The notes: a model not told the origin generated them from the sequence alone. 64,000 bases of DNA from Actinomycetes bacterium (GCA_029782025.1 JAKOVR010000184.1:37399-101398), one strand, 5' to 3'. Shown: positions 19,505-29,258, counted from the first letter of the stretch. Numbers and translations are program-made.

Positions 19505-21738
19505 GCCCGGGCGGCCGACCGCTGAGTGGCGTCGAAGTCGAGGGTGAGGGTGGCGCGGTCGCTGGCCAGCCGGTAGGTGGTGGCGAGGTGGTCGACCGTG
19601 CCCCACTTCGACTCGTGGCGCGGATGGTCGCCGAGCTTCCGCTCCTTGCCGTCGACGGTGAACGGGCCGGTCGAACCGAAGGTCATCCGGCCCGCGCTGG
19701 GCGAGGTCCACGCCACGGTGAAGCCGGCCGGGGCCCGGTCGACGGTGGGCGCCACCTTCAGGATCGCCGCCTGGAAGTCGGCGAAGGACCCCGACGCGGG
19801 GCGGTCGCCGACCTCGACGATCCAGACGTTGTCGGGGCCGCCGTCGGCCACCAGGTCGAACGGCTTGGTCATGCCGCCCGTGGGGTTGGTGGCCGGGTCG
19901 TAGGTCCGCCAGCGGGTGGGCCGCCACGACCACAGGGCGATGTAGCCGTCGCCCTTGCGAACGAAGGTCCACCCATCGCGCTGGACCACCTCCTCGAACC
20001 GGTCCTGGGGCACGAAGGCGTGGGTGAAGTCGCGGTAGCCGAAGACGCTCCACAGCAGGGCGTCGGTCGACTTGTCCCAGGCCGGCTGGTAGATGTGCAC
20101 GGCGGTGCGCTCGTGCTGGGCCGAGCGCGGGATCGACCCCTCGCCGGTCCAGTAGCCCGGCTTGGCGTCCTTGCTCCACTCGGTCCCCTTGGGCAGGTCG
20201 GTGACGGGGTGGGTGGTGAACACGAACGCCTCGGCGTCGATGGTGGCCTGCCAGACGTGGATCTGATCGCGCATCTCGCCAAAGCGGTGGTCGAGCACCG
20301 TGGCCAGCGCCACCTCGTCCCCTCGCCAGGCGTAGGTGTTGGCTTCGCGCAGCTGCCCGAAGTTGACGACGGCGTGGTTGGCCCGCTCCCACTCCTTGAT
20401 CCGCTTGGGGTCGCCGCCGTTGAGGGCGACCAGCGCCTTGATCTGGGCCATCTGGGGCGACTCGAAGATGCGGTGCTTCTCCGCCTCGGCCAGGCCCACG
20501 TCGGCCAGCTGCCACATGCCGAGCGCGCCCTGCGACCACCAGAAGGGCAGGTTGGCGGGGTCGGCGAAGTCGTAGCCGAAGGGCGCCTCCGGCTTGTCGG
20601 TCACCGGGGCGGCGGCGTCGACGAAGATGCCGTGGCGCTCGCGCACCACCCCGGGGGCGGCGCCGGTGGCGATGTCGATGAGCACCTGCGGCGTCCGGTA
20701 CCGGGCGGCGCCGGCGAAGTAGGTGGCGCAGCTGTCGGCGCCGCCGCCGTAGTCGAAGGTGGCGTCGTCGAACAGGAGCTTGAACATGTCGTAGGTGCCC
20801 TCGCGGGGTCCTGTCTTGTCCTTGGCGTAGGTCCGGCCCCGCGACGCCGTGTAGGTGCCCTTGTGGTCGTGGGCGGCCATGTCGAGCACGCACAGGTCGA
20901 GGGCCATCGCCGCCGCCCGGACGAGGTCCGGGTCGTCGGCCAGCTCGATCAGGGTGAGCAGCGGGGTGACGTTCTTCTTCATGTACACGTGGCTGTGCCA
21001 CTCGAAGAAGCCGAACCGGGCCCGCTCGTGGATCCACTCGAGGATCCCGGCCCGGGACCGCTCGGCGTGCTTGGCGCCGGAGAGACCGGTGACGGTGAAG
21101 GTGGCGTCGGGCCAGCGCCGCCCGGCCAGGTACTCGTTGACCAGCCCGATGATGATGTGGTTCTCCGACCAGTACCACTGGTCGTCGACCTTGCCGGCGG
21201 GGTACGGGTCGTCGTAGCGGTAGCGGTTGTCGAGCATGCGCCGCCGGATGGCGTCGAGCACCGCCGGATCGAGGGTGGTCATGGGGGTCTTGCCGTCGGC
21301 CAGCGCCACCAGCCACTGGAAGTACATGAGGGTGAAGTCGCGGGTGTCCTGGAAGGTGTCGAGCTGGTCCCACTTGTCCTGCAGCGAGGCCACCGTGACC
21401 GCGGACGCGTCCCACGTGTGGCCGGGGTCGCGGTGGGCGACGAGGAGGTGGGCAGCGATGTTCGTGGGCTCCGACGGGTTGGCCTTGGCCGTGGCCACCC
21501 GCAGGTAGGCCTCGGCCCGGGCCCGCCACACCGCCTCGTCGACGTACCCCGGCGCGCCCGGCACGGCCAGGGGGCCGCCACCCGTGGTCCCACCGACACC
21601 GGTGCCCGCACCGCTGCTGCCCGGGGTCGAGCCGGCGGCACCGCCGGTCCCGCTCCCGTTGGAGCAGGCCGCCAGCGCCGCGCCGGCGGCCAGCCCGGCC
21701 GTCCCGGCCAGGAAGCGTCGTCGTCCCATGCCCTGCAT
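19501..21738 (-). CDS. Tat-exported lipoprotein of unknown function
   Basis: A 745-residue protein. The N-terminus MQGMGRRRFLAGTAGLAAGAALAAC splits into a twin-arginine motif, a hydrophobic stretch and a lipobox Cys, followed by a Gly/Ser/Thr-rich linker. ATG 21738 is preceded by GAGGGGG. The mature part is Trp-, His- and Tyr-rich, with DDQWYWSENHIIIGLVNEYL, FFEWHSHVYMKKN and DMAAHDHKG, which resembles helical-toroid lyases or glycosidases in composition, but I cannot name a family. It is divergent from the oxidoreductase at 21942. Confidence 0.72.
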   Translation of the reverse strand: MQGMGRRRFLAGTAGLAAGAALAACSNGSGTGGAAGSTPGSSGAGTGVGGTTGGGPLAVPGAPGYVDEAVWRARAEAYLRVATAKANPSEPTNIAAHLLVAHRDPGHTWDASAVTVASLQDKWDQLDTFQDTRDFTLMYFQWLVALADGKTPMTTLDPAVLDAIRRRMLDNRYRYDDPYPAGKVDDQWYWSENHIIIGLVNEYLAGRRWPDATFTVTGLSGAKHAERSRAGILEWIHERARFGFFEWHSHVYMKKNVTPLLTLIELADDPDLVRAAAMALDLCVLDMAAHDHKGTYTASRGRTYAKDKTGPREGTYDMFKLLFDDATFDYGGGADSCATYFAGAARYRTPQVLIDIATGAAPGVVRERHGIFVDAAAPVTDKPEAPFGYDFADPANLPFWWSQGALGMWQLADVGLAEAEKHRIFESPQMAQIKALVALNGGDPKRIKEWERANHAVVNFGQLREANTYAWRGDEVALATVLDHRFGEMRDQIHVWQATIDAEAFVFTTHPVTDLPKGTEWSKDAKPGYWTGEGSIPRSAQHERTAVHIYQPAWDKSTDALLWSVFGYRDFTHAFVPQDRFEEVVQRDGWTFVRKGDGYIALWSWRPTRWRTYDPATNPTGGMTKPFDLVADGGPDNVWIVEVGDRPASGSFADFQAAILKVAPTVDRAPAGFTVAWTSPSAGRMTFGSTGPFTVDGKERKLGDHPRHESKWGTVDHLATTYRLASDRATLTLDFDATQRSAARA

Positions 21739-21826
21739 CTCGTCCCCCTCGCTGGGCGCGCCTGACCGGCGTCCGCCGCTCACGCTAGGACACCGAGCGT
21801 ATGGCCGGCATCCCCCGCCGCCCTCT

Positions 21827-21875
21827 CCCGTGGGTGCGCAATGCACCGGACACCGTTACATTGCGCACCCACGGG
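21827..21875. repeat. Long perfect inverted repeat (17-bp arms)
   Basis: Arms 21827-21843 (CCCGTGGGTGCGCAATG) and 21859-21875 are perfectly complementary around a 15-nt loop. It lies in the divergent gap before the oxidoreductase gene. Its outer part recurs at 27847-27890. Confidence 0.75.
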
Positions 21876-21941
21876 CATCGCTCAGCCGGCGCAGGACAGA
21901 AGTCCCTTCCCTCCGGCCGCCGCCGGGTGTTCCCTGGACTC

Positions 21942-22907
21942 GTGAGGGCGATCACGCTTCGCCGGTACGGCACGTACGAGAACCTGCGGCTCGAAGACGT
22001 CGACCGGCCCGAGCCCGAGGCCGGCGAGGTGCGCATCGCCGTGCGGGCCAGCGCCGTCAACCCGGCCGACTGGCTCGTCATGCCCGGGCCGTTCTTCCTC
22101 CGGATCACCGGTGGACTCCGACGGCCCAAGCGCCCGATCCCCGGCATGGACGTGGCCGGGGTGGTCGACGCCGTGGCCCCGGACGTGACCGCCTTCGCCG
22201 TCGGCGACGCCGTGTACGGCGAGCTCCCCCGCGGCGCCTTCGCCGAGTACGTCTGCACCGAGCCCGATGTGATCGCCCGCATGCCGGGCAACCTCGACTT
22301 CGCGGCGGCCGCGGCCTTGCCGCTGGCCGGCCTGGCCGCCCTGCACGGCGTGCGCGACGTGGGCGGCGTGCAGGCCGGCCACCACGTCCTGATCATCGGC
22401 GCCGCCGGCGGCGTCGGGACGTTCGCCGTGCAGATCGCCAAGGCCCTCGGGGCCGAGGTCACGGGCGTGTGCAGCGCGGCCAGCGCCGAGATGGTGCGGG
22501 CCATCGGCGCCGACCACGTGGTGGACTACACCAAGGACGACGTGGCCACCCTCGCCGACCGGTTCGACCTGATCCTCGACAACGCGGCCACCTCGCCGCT
22601 GAAGGTGCTCGAGGGTCTGCTCACCCCCACGGGGATCCTGGTCCCCAACAGCGCCAACGGCGGGGTCAGCCGCATGGCCGCCGCCGCCTTCCTCGGGAAG
22701 GTGGCCCGCCGGCCCATCCGCATCTACCTCTCGAAGTCCTCGACCGCCGACCTCGACGCACTGCGCGAGCTGGCCGAGTCGGGGGCCGTCACCCCGGTGA
22801 TCGACCGCACCTACCCCCTCGAGGAGACACGGGACGCCTTCGCCTACGCCACCCAGGGCCACGTCCACGGGAAGGTCGTCATCACCGTGGCCGCTCCGGC
22901 CGACTGA
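21942..22907 (+). CDS. NAD(P)-dependent quinone oxidoreductase-like MDR protein
   Basis: A 321-residue zinc-free MDR enzyme. VRASAVNPADWLVM and IPGMDVAGVVDAV are the QOR/reticulon-like N-terminal signatures, and VLIIGAAGGVGTFAVQIAKALGAEVTGV in parts is the NADPH-binding motif. The segment GAFAEYV and the late HVHGKVVI are typical. It reduces quinones or enones; physiological substrate unknown. GTG 21942 is the start that fits the family; further upstream the frame enters the inverted repeat. Confidence 0.84.
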   Translation: MRAITLRRYGTYENLRLEDVDRPEPEAGEVRIAVRASAVNPADWLVMPGPFFLRITGGLRRPKRPIPGMDVAGVVDAVAPDVTAFAVGDAVYGELPRGAFAEYVCTEPDVIARMPGNLDFAAAAALPLAGLAALHGVRDVGGVQAGHHVLIIGAAGGVGTFAVQIAKALGAEVTGVCSAASAEMVRAIGADHVVDYTKDDVATLADRFDLILDNAATSPLKVLEGLLTPTGILVPNSANGGVSRMAAAAFLGKVARRPIRIYLSKSSTADLDALRELAESGAVTPVIDRTYPLEETRDAFAYATQGHVHGKVVITVAAPAD

Positions 22908-22975
22908 CCCTCGGGCCGACGGACGGTAACGCCGTCTTCACAGGCACCTCACAGTCAGGTCCCACTGTTCGGACC

Positions 22976-24244
22976 ATGACCACGATCCCCCGCCGCGCCA
23001 CGCGGCCCGCCGCCGTCGCCACCACCGCCCTCGCCGTCTCGCTCCTGGCCGCCGCCTGCGGAGGCGGGACCACCGCCGCCGGGCCGAGCGGCACCGTCGG
23101 CTCCGCGCCCGCCACCTCGCCCGGTTCGTCGGCGCCGGCGGCGACCACGCCCGCCGGGTACCAGTCGGCCATCACCGACCAGGTGGTCGACAACCCCGCC
23201 TTCGACCGCCTGACCGGGGAGATCGCCCGACGGACGACCGCGGCCGGGCTGCCGGGCTCCTCGCTGCTCGTGCTCCAGGACGGCAAGCTCGTCGAACAGC
23301 AAGCCCTCGGCGGGTACGACCTGAGCACCGTCGTGCCCATCGCCTCGGCCAGCAAGTGGCTGTCGGGGGTCACGATCATGTCGCTGGTGGACGACGGCCT
23401 CATCGAGCTCGACGCGCCGATCAGCACCTACCTCCCCGACGCCACCGGCCGGAGCGGTCGCATCACCATGCGCCAGCTCCTCTCCTTCACCTCGGGCCTC
23501 GAGTACGACGAGCGGATCCCCTGCTACCAGGACCTGGCCAAGACCCTGGCCCAGTGCGCCACCGAGATCCTCGCCCTCCCGCTGCTCGACGAGCCCGGCC
23601 ACGGCTACCGCTACACAGGGACGCACCTCTTCGTCGCCGCCGCCGTGGCCGAGGCGGTCACCGGCAAGACCTGGGAGGAGATCTTCCAGGAGCGGGTCGC
23701 CCGGCCGCTCCACATGGACCACACCACCTTCGTCGGCGGCTTCCACACCGTGGGGGGTGCCGCCGACGGCCACCCCGCGCCCGCCGGTTCGGCCTTCAGC
23801 ACGCTCGGCGACTACGGGCGGTTCCTCGAGATGCTGGTCCACGACGGCGTCGCCCCCGACGGGACCCGGAGCCTCTCGCCCGCCGCCATCGCCGAGATGG
23901 GCCGGAACCAGATCGCCGACGCCAAGTTCGTGAGCGCAGCGTCGGGCCGCAAGGCCAACGAGACCCCCTACGGCCTGGCCCATTGGCTCGATGTGACCGC
24001 GCCCGACGGCACGGCCCTGGTCGAGTCGAGCCCGGGGAAGTTCGGCTTCCGCCCCTGGATCGACCACGAGAACCACATCGCCGGCGTGCACCTGATCGTC
24101 GACAAGAACGACGAGCACGTGGCCGACTCCCCCGATCGGGAGGGCGGCCCCGGCGACCCGTCGGTCCAGACCAGTGGCAACTGGGTGCTGGTCGAGACGG
24201 CCAAGGCCCTCGGGGGCACGGTGCCGGACAAGCGCGGACGGTGA
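22976..24244 (+). CDS. Serine hydrolase lipoprotein (beta-lactamase class C / DD-peptidase family)
   Basis: A 422-residue lipoprotein. VSLLAAACGGG is the lipobox, followed by a low-complexity Ala/Ser/Pro linker to about residue 60. The SxxK motif is SASKW, the second motif reads YRYTG, and MRQLLSFTSGL is the typical helix that follows. Likely esterase, peptidase or cell-wall hydrolase outside the membrane. It converges with a second serine hydrolase; the stops are only 4 bp apart. Confidence 0.82.
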   Translation: MTTIPRRATRPAAVATTALAVSLLAAACGGGTTAAGPSGTVGSAPATSPGSSAPAATTPAGYQSAITDQVVDNPAFDRLTGEIARRTTAAGLPGSSLLVLQDGKLVEQQALGGYDLSTVVPIASASKWLSGVTIMSLVDDGLIELDAPISTYLPDATGRSGRITMRQLLSFTSGLEYDERIPCYQDLAKTLAQCATEILALPLLDEPGHGYRYTGTHLFVAAAVAEAVTGKTWEEIFQERVARPLHMDHTTFVGGFHTVGGAADGHPAPAGSAFSTLGDYGRFLEMLVHDGVAPDGTRSLSPAAIAEMGRNQIADAKFVSAASGRKANETPYGLAHWLDVTAPDGTALVESSPGKFGFRPWIDHENHIAGVHLIVDKNDEHVADSPDREGGPGDPSVQTSGNWVLVETAKALGGTVPDKRGR

Positions 24245-24248
24245 CCGC

Positions 24249-25445
24249 TCAGCGCCGAACCAGGGCCTCGGTGACGACCCGGGCCGTTCCCTTCCGGTCG
24301 AACACCGGGATCCCCTCGGGGGTGTTGACCGACCCGATGCGGGTCACGACCGTCCTCGTCCCCGGGTCGATCTGGATGGTCTGCCCTCCCACGCCCGCGG
24401 CCCAGAACATGTCCTCCGGCGCCCCCGGGACCCATTGCACCACGGGGCGCCCGTCGTCGACCCCGACCGTGGCCGGGTGCGTCGCCCCGGCCATCCGCCC
24501 CGGCCGGTTGACCCAGAAGAGGTAGCCGTAGGCACCGTTGAGATCCTGGGAGGCCCGCCCGGTGGCGGCCTCGACGTAGGCCCGGGAAACGACCTGGCGC
24601 CCGTTCCAGCTGCCGCCGTGCAGCAGCAGATGACCGAACCGGCCCATGTCCAGACAGGTCGACTGCAGACCCATGTACATGAGGGTGTTGCCGGCCTGGT
24701 CGTGGGTGATGGCCGAGTGGTCCATGCCGATCGGATCGAAGAGCCGGCGCTTGGCGTACGCGGCGGCGTCCTCCCCCGTGGCCTTGCGCAGGATGGCCGA
24801 GAACGTCTGGATCGCCGCGTTGTTGTAGGCCCACGTGCGACCGGGCGCCGTGTCCTGACCGAGACCGACGGCGAAGGCCACCTTGTCCGGTGCGTTCGTC
24901 AGCGTCACGTAGTCGGTCACGAGGTCCCAGTGGCGACCCGACGTGTTCGACAGCAGGTCCTTCAGGGTCACGCCGTCGCTCGGCGTCCCCACCCACGCCG
25001 GGAGGTAGGCCGACGCCTTGTCCTCGATGCGGAGCCGGCCCTCGTCCTGGGCGATCCCCACCAGCGTGCTGGTGAAGGACTTGGTCACCGAGAAGGCCTC
25101 TTGCGGGGTGTCCGCCGTGGTCCCGTTCCAGTACCAGTCCGCCACCAGCTTGCCGTCGCGGAACACGGCCAGGCAGGTCGACTGGCTGGCCCCGGCGTCA
25201 CGGGCGATCGCCTCCAGCTTGACCGGGTCCAGCCCGGCCGCGCCCGGATCGGTGCGCTCCCACGACGCCCCCGGGAAGATGTCCGCCGAGCCGCTGGCTG
25301 CAGCGACCGTGGTCCCCGGGGCGCTCGCCGCGGTCCCAGGGGTCGGGACCCGGGTGCTGGCCGGCGGCTCCTGGCTGGCGCCGCACGCCGGCAGCGCCAG
25401 CACGGCCGCCGTCGCCGCCACGGCGAGCGATCGTGACGCGTTCAC
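24249..25445 (-). CDS. Serine hydrolase lipoprotein (beta-lactamase family), second
   Basis: A 398-residue lipoprotein with lipobox LALPACG. Catalytic motifs are clear: SVTK (SxxK), YNN (YxN) in WAYNNAAIQ, and a late GVGGQ in place of KTG. LKDLLSNTSGRHWD follows the nucleophile helix. The sequence is close to 6-aminohexanoate-dimer hydrolase/EstB-like proteins in style. The GTG start overlaps the stop of the upstream membrane protein (GTGA), so the two are co-translated. It is not a close copy of the neighbouring plus-strand hydrolase. Confidence 0.82.
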   Translation of the reverse strand: MNASRSLAVAATAAVLALPACGASQEPPASTRVPTPGTAASAPGTTVAAASGSADIFPGASWERTDPGAAGLDPVKLEAIARDAGASQSTCLAVFRDGKLVADWYWNGTTADTPQEAFSVTKSFTSTLVGIAQDEGRLRIEDKASAYLPAWVGTPSDGVTLKDLLSNTSGRHWDLVTDYVTLTNAPDKVAFAVGLGQDTAPGRTWAYNNAAIQTFSAILRKATGEDAAAYAKRRLFDPIGMDHSAITHDQAGNTLMYMGLQSTCLDMGRFGHLLLHGGSWNGRQVVSRAYVEAATGRASQDLNGAYGYLFWVNRPGRMAGATHPATVGVDDGRPVVQWVPGAPEDMFWAAGVGGQTIQIDPGTRTVVTRIGSVNTPEGIPVFDRKGTARVVTEALVRR

Positions 25446-27058
25446 TTGTCCGCCCCGTTGTCCATGCCGTAGCGGCGGCGGACACCGGACCCGGCGCACG
25501 AGCCGGCGTTCTTCCCCGAGCTCTTGGCCAGATCGACGTCGAGGATCGGGTTGGCGGCGCTGAACACGCCCCACGGGCTCTCGCAGCCGGGCACCACCCA
25601 GGCGTGGCTCATCCAACCTCGGCGACCGTCGCCCTTGGTACCGCCCCGGGCCTCGCAGTCGGCCGCCGAGGTCGTGCTGTCGCCGATGACGGTCTTGTCG
25701 GTCTTCGAGTAGCAAAGCCCGATGTGGCGGTGGGCCTGGTCGTTGGGGCCGGTGAACCCCTGGGTCGGGGCGTTGCCGCCGTCGAGCTGGATCTGGTAGC
25801 TGAGCCCCACGATGTGGGCGTCGGGCCCGTCGCCGTCGTAGAGGAGCATCTCGGGCTGGGTGATGTCGAAGACTCCGTCGAGGAGGTCACGCCGGATCAT
25901 GTGGTTGGCGATGCCGGGGACGTACGGCGTGTCCGGCCGGTAGCCCGCGGCGGTGGCGTCGGCGAGCGTCGGGTACCGCAACGCCGTCGCCCGGGCCAGC
26001 GCCAGCTCGTCGGCCAGCCGCTGGCACTGGGTCGGGTCGGTCATTGCCACCCACGGCTGTGGGCCCACGTGCCCGCCGTGGCCACTGGCGGCCGGATCCC
26101 CGGAGGCGGTCGTGGCCTGGGCCGCGGCATGGGCGTGGTCGAGGGTTCCGGAGCTGCGCAGCCAGGACAGCCACGCGGCGTAGTCCTCGTCGGTGGCATC
26201 GCTGAGGAGGGCGATGAAGGCTGCCGCCTCGACCTCGCTCGTGGCCGCCCGCCCGGTGCCGGCCACCAGACGGTCGAGCCCGACCGACCCTCGACCGCCC
26301 AGCGGATCGGGCGGCGCCGAGCGCACCGGCTCGGCCATGGCCGCCGACGGGCTGGCGCCGTGATCGTGGCCGTCGCCATGGGTCCCGGACCCGGACCCGG
26401 CGGACGGGCCCACCGGTGGATGGCCACCCCACCGGGTGTCGACCCCGAGGGTGGCCGCTTCCCGCCAGTAGGCCGGCGGGTTGAAGGCCTTGTCGCACCG
26501 CGTGCGATCCACGGCGGCCTCGGGGCTCTGCGCCGCCGACGCCGTGACGCCGTGGTGGTGGGTGGCGGCCTCGGGCGATGCGATGACGATCGTGGCCAAG
26601 CCGAGCGCGGCCACGCCGACCACCAATGGCGCCAGCGACCCCGCCGGGGCGGGCACCGGGCGCACGGCGAGCCGCAGCGCCACGGCGACCAACCCCGCCT
26701 GCAGCACGATCGCCACCGTGTCGACAGCCCCCACGGGTTCGGCGACGCCGGGCGCCTCCCCGAAGGGCAGGCCGGCCGTCCGGCTCACCGCCCACACAGC
26801 GATGAAGGCGATGTTGGCGGCCGCCACGACGGCGTGGAACCGGCGGCCGCCCCGGCCGGCCAGCACCGCTCCGGCGGTGAGGAGCTGGACCGATCCAACC
26901 ACCGAGAAGCCCAGCGCCTCCTGCCACACCCCGGCATGGATCGGCGTCATGGCCAGGTGGATGGCGCCGGCCCCCGCCGACAACCCGGCCACCGCCCACC
27001 CGAGGTGTGGCTCCGCCGGCCCGGCCCCCGCCGGCCGGACATCGATCGCTTCGGTCAT
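25442..27058 (-). CDS. Membrane protein with His-rich linker and extracytoplasmic C-terminal domain, unknown
   Basis: A 538-residue protein. Residues about 15-165 hold five hydrophobic segments. A His/Gly/Asp-rich linker follows (THHHG, GTHGDGHDHG, GHGGHVG). The C-terminal 200 residues contain QCQRLADELALARATA, PGIANHMIRRDLLDG, NDQAHRHIGLCYS and several cysteines. The linker suggests transition-metal binding. I do not recognise the family. ATG 27058 follows a GGAGGGGGAGCGAGG stretch. It overlaps the serine-hydrolase gene. Confidence 0.65.
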   Translation of the reverse strand: MTEAIDVRPAGAGPAEPHLGWAVAGLSAGAGAIHLAMTPIHAGVWQEALGFSVVGSVQLLTAGAVLAGRGGRRFHAVVAAANIAFIAVWAVSRTAGLPFGEAPGVAEPVGAVDTVAIVLQAGLVAVALRLAVRPVPAPAGSLAPLVVGVAALGLATIVIASPEAATHHHGVTASAAQSPEAAVDRTRCDKAFNPPAYWREAATLGVDTRWGGHPPVGPSAGSGSGTHGDGHDHGASPSAAMAEPVRSAPPDPLGGRGSVGLDRLVAGTGRAATSEVEAAAFIALLSDATDEDYAAWLSWLRSSGTLDHAHAAAQATTASGDPAASGHGGHVGPQPWVAMTDPTQCQRLADELALARATALRYPTLADATAAGYRPDTPYVPGIANHMIRRDLLDGVFDITQPEMLLYDGDGPDAHIVGLSYQIQLDGGNAPTQGFTGPNDQAHRHIGLCYSKTDKTVIGDSTTSAADCEARGGTKGDGRRGWMSHAWVVPGCESPWGVFSAANPILDVDLAKSSGKNAGSCAGSGVRRRYGMDNGADK

Positions 27059-27197
27059 GCCTCGCTCCCCCTCCATCGGTCGGAACGGACCCCCCGGGGT
27101 TCGCGCCGATGCAACAGTTTCGAGAATATGTAACATCGGCCGGGTATGGGGCCGGTATGGCCGCGCCGAACGCACCCGACCGCGGGTTCGCCAACCG

Positions 27198-27788
27198 TCA
27201 GCGAGCGGTCGGCCGGGTGATGGCCGGGACGATGAAGTCCCGCAGGTAGGCCCGGATGTCGTCCTCGGTCGCCACGATGCCGGGCTCCCGCACCAGGGTG
27301 AAGACCGTGCGAGCCAGGAGATCCGTCACCCGGCGGGCATCGGTGACGAACCGCACGTCGTCCCGCGTCGCCGCCGGCGTGGCCCGCTCTTCCCAGGCCA
27401 GCGTCATCTCGTACAGCTGGGTCAGGCGGTGCGGCTCGAGGGCGACGGCGGCGGCACCGGAGCAGATGCCCTCGTGGATCAACGGGTCCGCCCGGGCCAG
27501 GAGGATGAACGAGGTGAAGACCTCGACCACGAGCTCGGCCGTGGTGAGGTGGTCATCGACGGCGGGCAACGCCATGATCGCCACCTCGACGGCCCGAGCC
27601 ACCAGCACCTCGGCCACCAGCTCATCGCGGCCACCGGGAAAGGCACGATGCACCGTCACCCGGTGCACGCCGGCCGCCTCGGCCACCTGCTCGAGCGACG
27701 TCCCGCGGATGCCATTGGCCTCGAACACCCGCTTCGCCGCATCGATGATGCGGAGCCGGGTGGGAGCGGGGTGCTCGGGACGGACCAT
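27198..27788 (-). CDS. TetR-family transcriptional regulator
   Basis: A 196-residue regulator from ATG 27788. The HTH reads RIIDAAKRVFEANGIRGTS, LEQVAEAAGVHRVTVHRAF, and the remainder is helical. The frame continues upstream through the inverted repeat at 27847-27890, but that part has no regulator-like sequence, so the internal ATG is preferred. It is divergent from the HNH nuclease gene. The target is unknown. Confidence 0.8.
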   Translation of the reverse strand: MVRPEHPAPTRLRIIDAAKRVFEANGIRGTSLEQVAEAAGVHRVTVHRAFPGGRDELVAEVLVARAVEVAIMALPAVDDHLTTAELVVEVFTSFILLARADPLIHEGICSGAAAVALEPHRLTQLYEMTLAWEERATPAATRDDVRFVTDARRVTDLLARTVFTLVREPGIVATEDDIRAYLRDFIVPAITRPTAR

Positions 27789-27846
27789 GGCGTGGGTGTA
27801 CCACGCGCCGGGCCCACGGCCGGCCGCCGGCCCGGCGCCCCTGCCG

Positions 27847-27890
27847 CGTGGGTGCGATTTGTTCGCGACTGCGAACATTTCGCACCCACG
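27847..27890. repeat. Inverted repeat with 20-bp arms, related to the one at 21827
   Basis: Arms 27847-27866 and 27871-27890 match at 18 of 20 positions around a GACT loop. The outer part CGTGGGTGCG and the flank CACCCACGGGCAT are shared with the element at 21827-21875. It sits in the TetR/HNH divergent gap. Confidence 0.7.
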
Positions 27891-27967
27891 GGCATTTCCG
27901 GAGAAAGGTCTACGATCTTTTGTTCGTACCCGCTTTCCTGTCACAGGGGGTTCGTATCCTGTCGGGT

Positions 27968-29224
27968 ATGGACGATCTGGTGGATCTGCTCGAGCGGTGC
28001 CGCAAGGCCGCCGGTGCCGATCCCGCCCTGTGCACCGACACCCAGCTCCAGACCGGGGTCCTCGCCCTCGAAGCCGCCCAGACCGCGCTCGCCGCCGCCG
28101 AAGCGGCGCTGCTGGCCGAGCTCGAGCTTCGGGGCACCACCGAGATCGAACACGCCCTGCCCACCGGCACCTGGCTCGCCCGCGAAGCCCACCTCCCGCC
28201 CAAGATCGCCCGAGGCAAGGTCCGCACCGCAGTCAAGCTGCGCCGCTGCCTCCCCGGCGTCGCCGACGCCATGATCGACGGACGCATCAGCGACCACCAC
28301 GCCACCGTCCTGGCCATCGCCGCCAACCCCCGGATCGCGGAGGAGTTCGCCGAGATCGTCCCCCAGCTCGTCGACGCCGCCGAAGGCACGGTGTTCGACG
28401 TGTGGCGCCGCGACGTCCACGGCGCCGCCGAACTCCTCGATCAGGACGGCGGCCACGACCCGATCCGCGAGTCCGACCGGAACCGGCTCACCGTCGATCC
28501 GCTCCTCGACGGCGTCGTCCAGATCCACGGCACCCTCACCGGCGACCACGCCGTCACCCTCACCACCCTCCTCAACGACCGCGCCGACACCCTCTTCCAC
28601 ACCTACACCCGCGACAACATCGAGTTCACCGACCTCCCCATCCCCAGCCGCTCAGTGATCATGGCCGAAGCCCTCATCGACCTGATCCGCCACGGCGCCG
28701 CCCACACCCCCAGCGACGGGCACGCGAACGAACAACCCCGCAGCGAAGCCATCCTCCTCATCCAAGACACCGACCTGAGCGTCACCACCCTCGACCGCGC
28801 CCGAGTCGACGACCGCTCCGCTTCCCTGCTGGCCTGTGACGCCGCCTGGGCCCGCGTCACCCTCAACAAGAACGGTGTCCCCCTCGCCTACGGCCGCAGC
28901 CGCCGCTACGCCACCCGCACCTTGCGCATCGCCCTCGCCATCCGCGACGGCGGCTGCATCTTCCCCGGCTGCACCGCCCCACCTTCCTGGTGCGATGCGC
29001 ATCACATCGAACACTGGGAACACGGCGGATGCACCGACGAGAACAACATGGCCCTCCTCTGCCGCCACCACCACCGCCGCGTCGCCCACGCCCCCGGCTG
29101 GACCCTCACCCCCACCGGAAACGGCCGCTTCATCTTCACCAGCCCCAACGGCACCCAACGCCACTCCCAACACCACGGCACCCACCCACCCCCCGGCCCC
29201 CGAGCCGGCCCCGCACCACCCTGA
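27968..29224 (+). CDS. HNH endonuclease with DUF222 (13E12 repeat family)
   Basis: A 418-residue protein. The N-terminal DUF222 region covers about 1-300. The C-terminal HNH domain is clear: CIFPGCTAPPSWCDAHHIEHW, then GGCTDENNMALLCRHHHRRVA, with zinc cysteines and the His catalytic residues. These genes occur in many copies in actinobacteria (13E12 repeat family of mycobacteria) and behave like selfish or homing elements; function is unproven. Codon third positions are almost all C, more extreme than neighbouring genes. Confidence 0.88.
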   Translation: MDDLVDLLERCRKAAGADPALCTDTQLQTGVLALEAAQTALAAAEAALLAELELRGTTEIEHALPTGTWLAREAHLPPKIARGKVRTAVKLRRCLPGVADAMIDGRISDHHATVLAIAANPRIAEEFAEIVPQLVDAAEGTVFDVWRRDVHGAAELLDQDGGHDPIRESDRNRLTVDPLLDGVVQIHGTLTGDHAVTLTTLLNDRADTLFHTYTRDNIEFTDLPIPSRSVIMAEALIDLIRHGAAHTPSDGHANEQPRSEAILLIQDTDLSVTTLDRARVDDRSASLLACDAAWARVTLNKNGVPLAYGRSRRYATRTLRIALAIRDGGCIFPGCTAPPSWCDAHHIEHWEHGGCTDENNMALLCRHHHRRVAHAPGWTLTPTGNGRFIFTSPNGTQRHSQHHGTHPPPGPRAGPAPP

Positions 29225-29258
29225 GCGGCCCGCCGTCGGGGTCAGCCGCGCGAACGAA

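Noticed and set aside
19588..21765. Plus-strand open frame over the Tat lipoprotein gene
   Set aside because: No recognisable motif and repetitive composition; the minus strand has a Tat signal, lipobox and SD.
27858..27879. LexA/SOS-box-like symmetry inside the second inverted repeat
   Set aside because: The half-sites are in the order GTTCG then CGAAC, the reverse of the actinobacterial LexA box.
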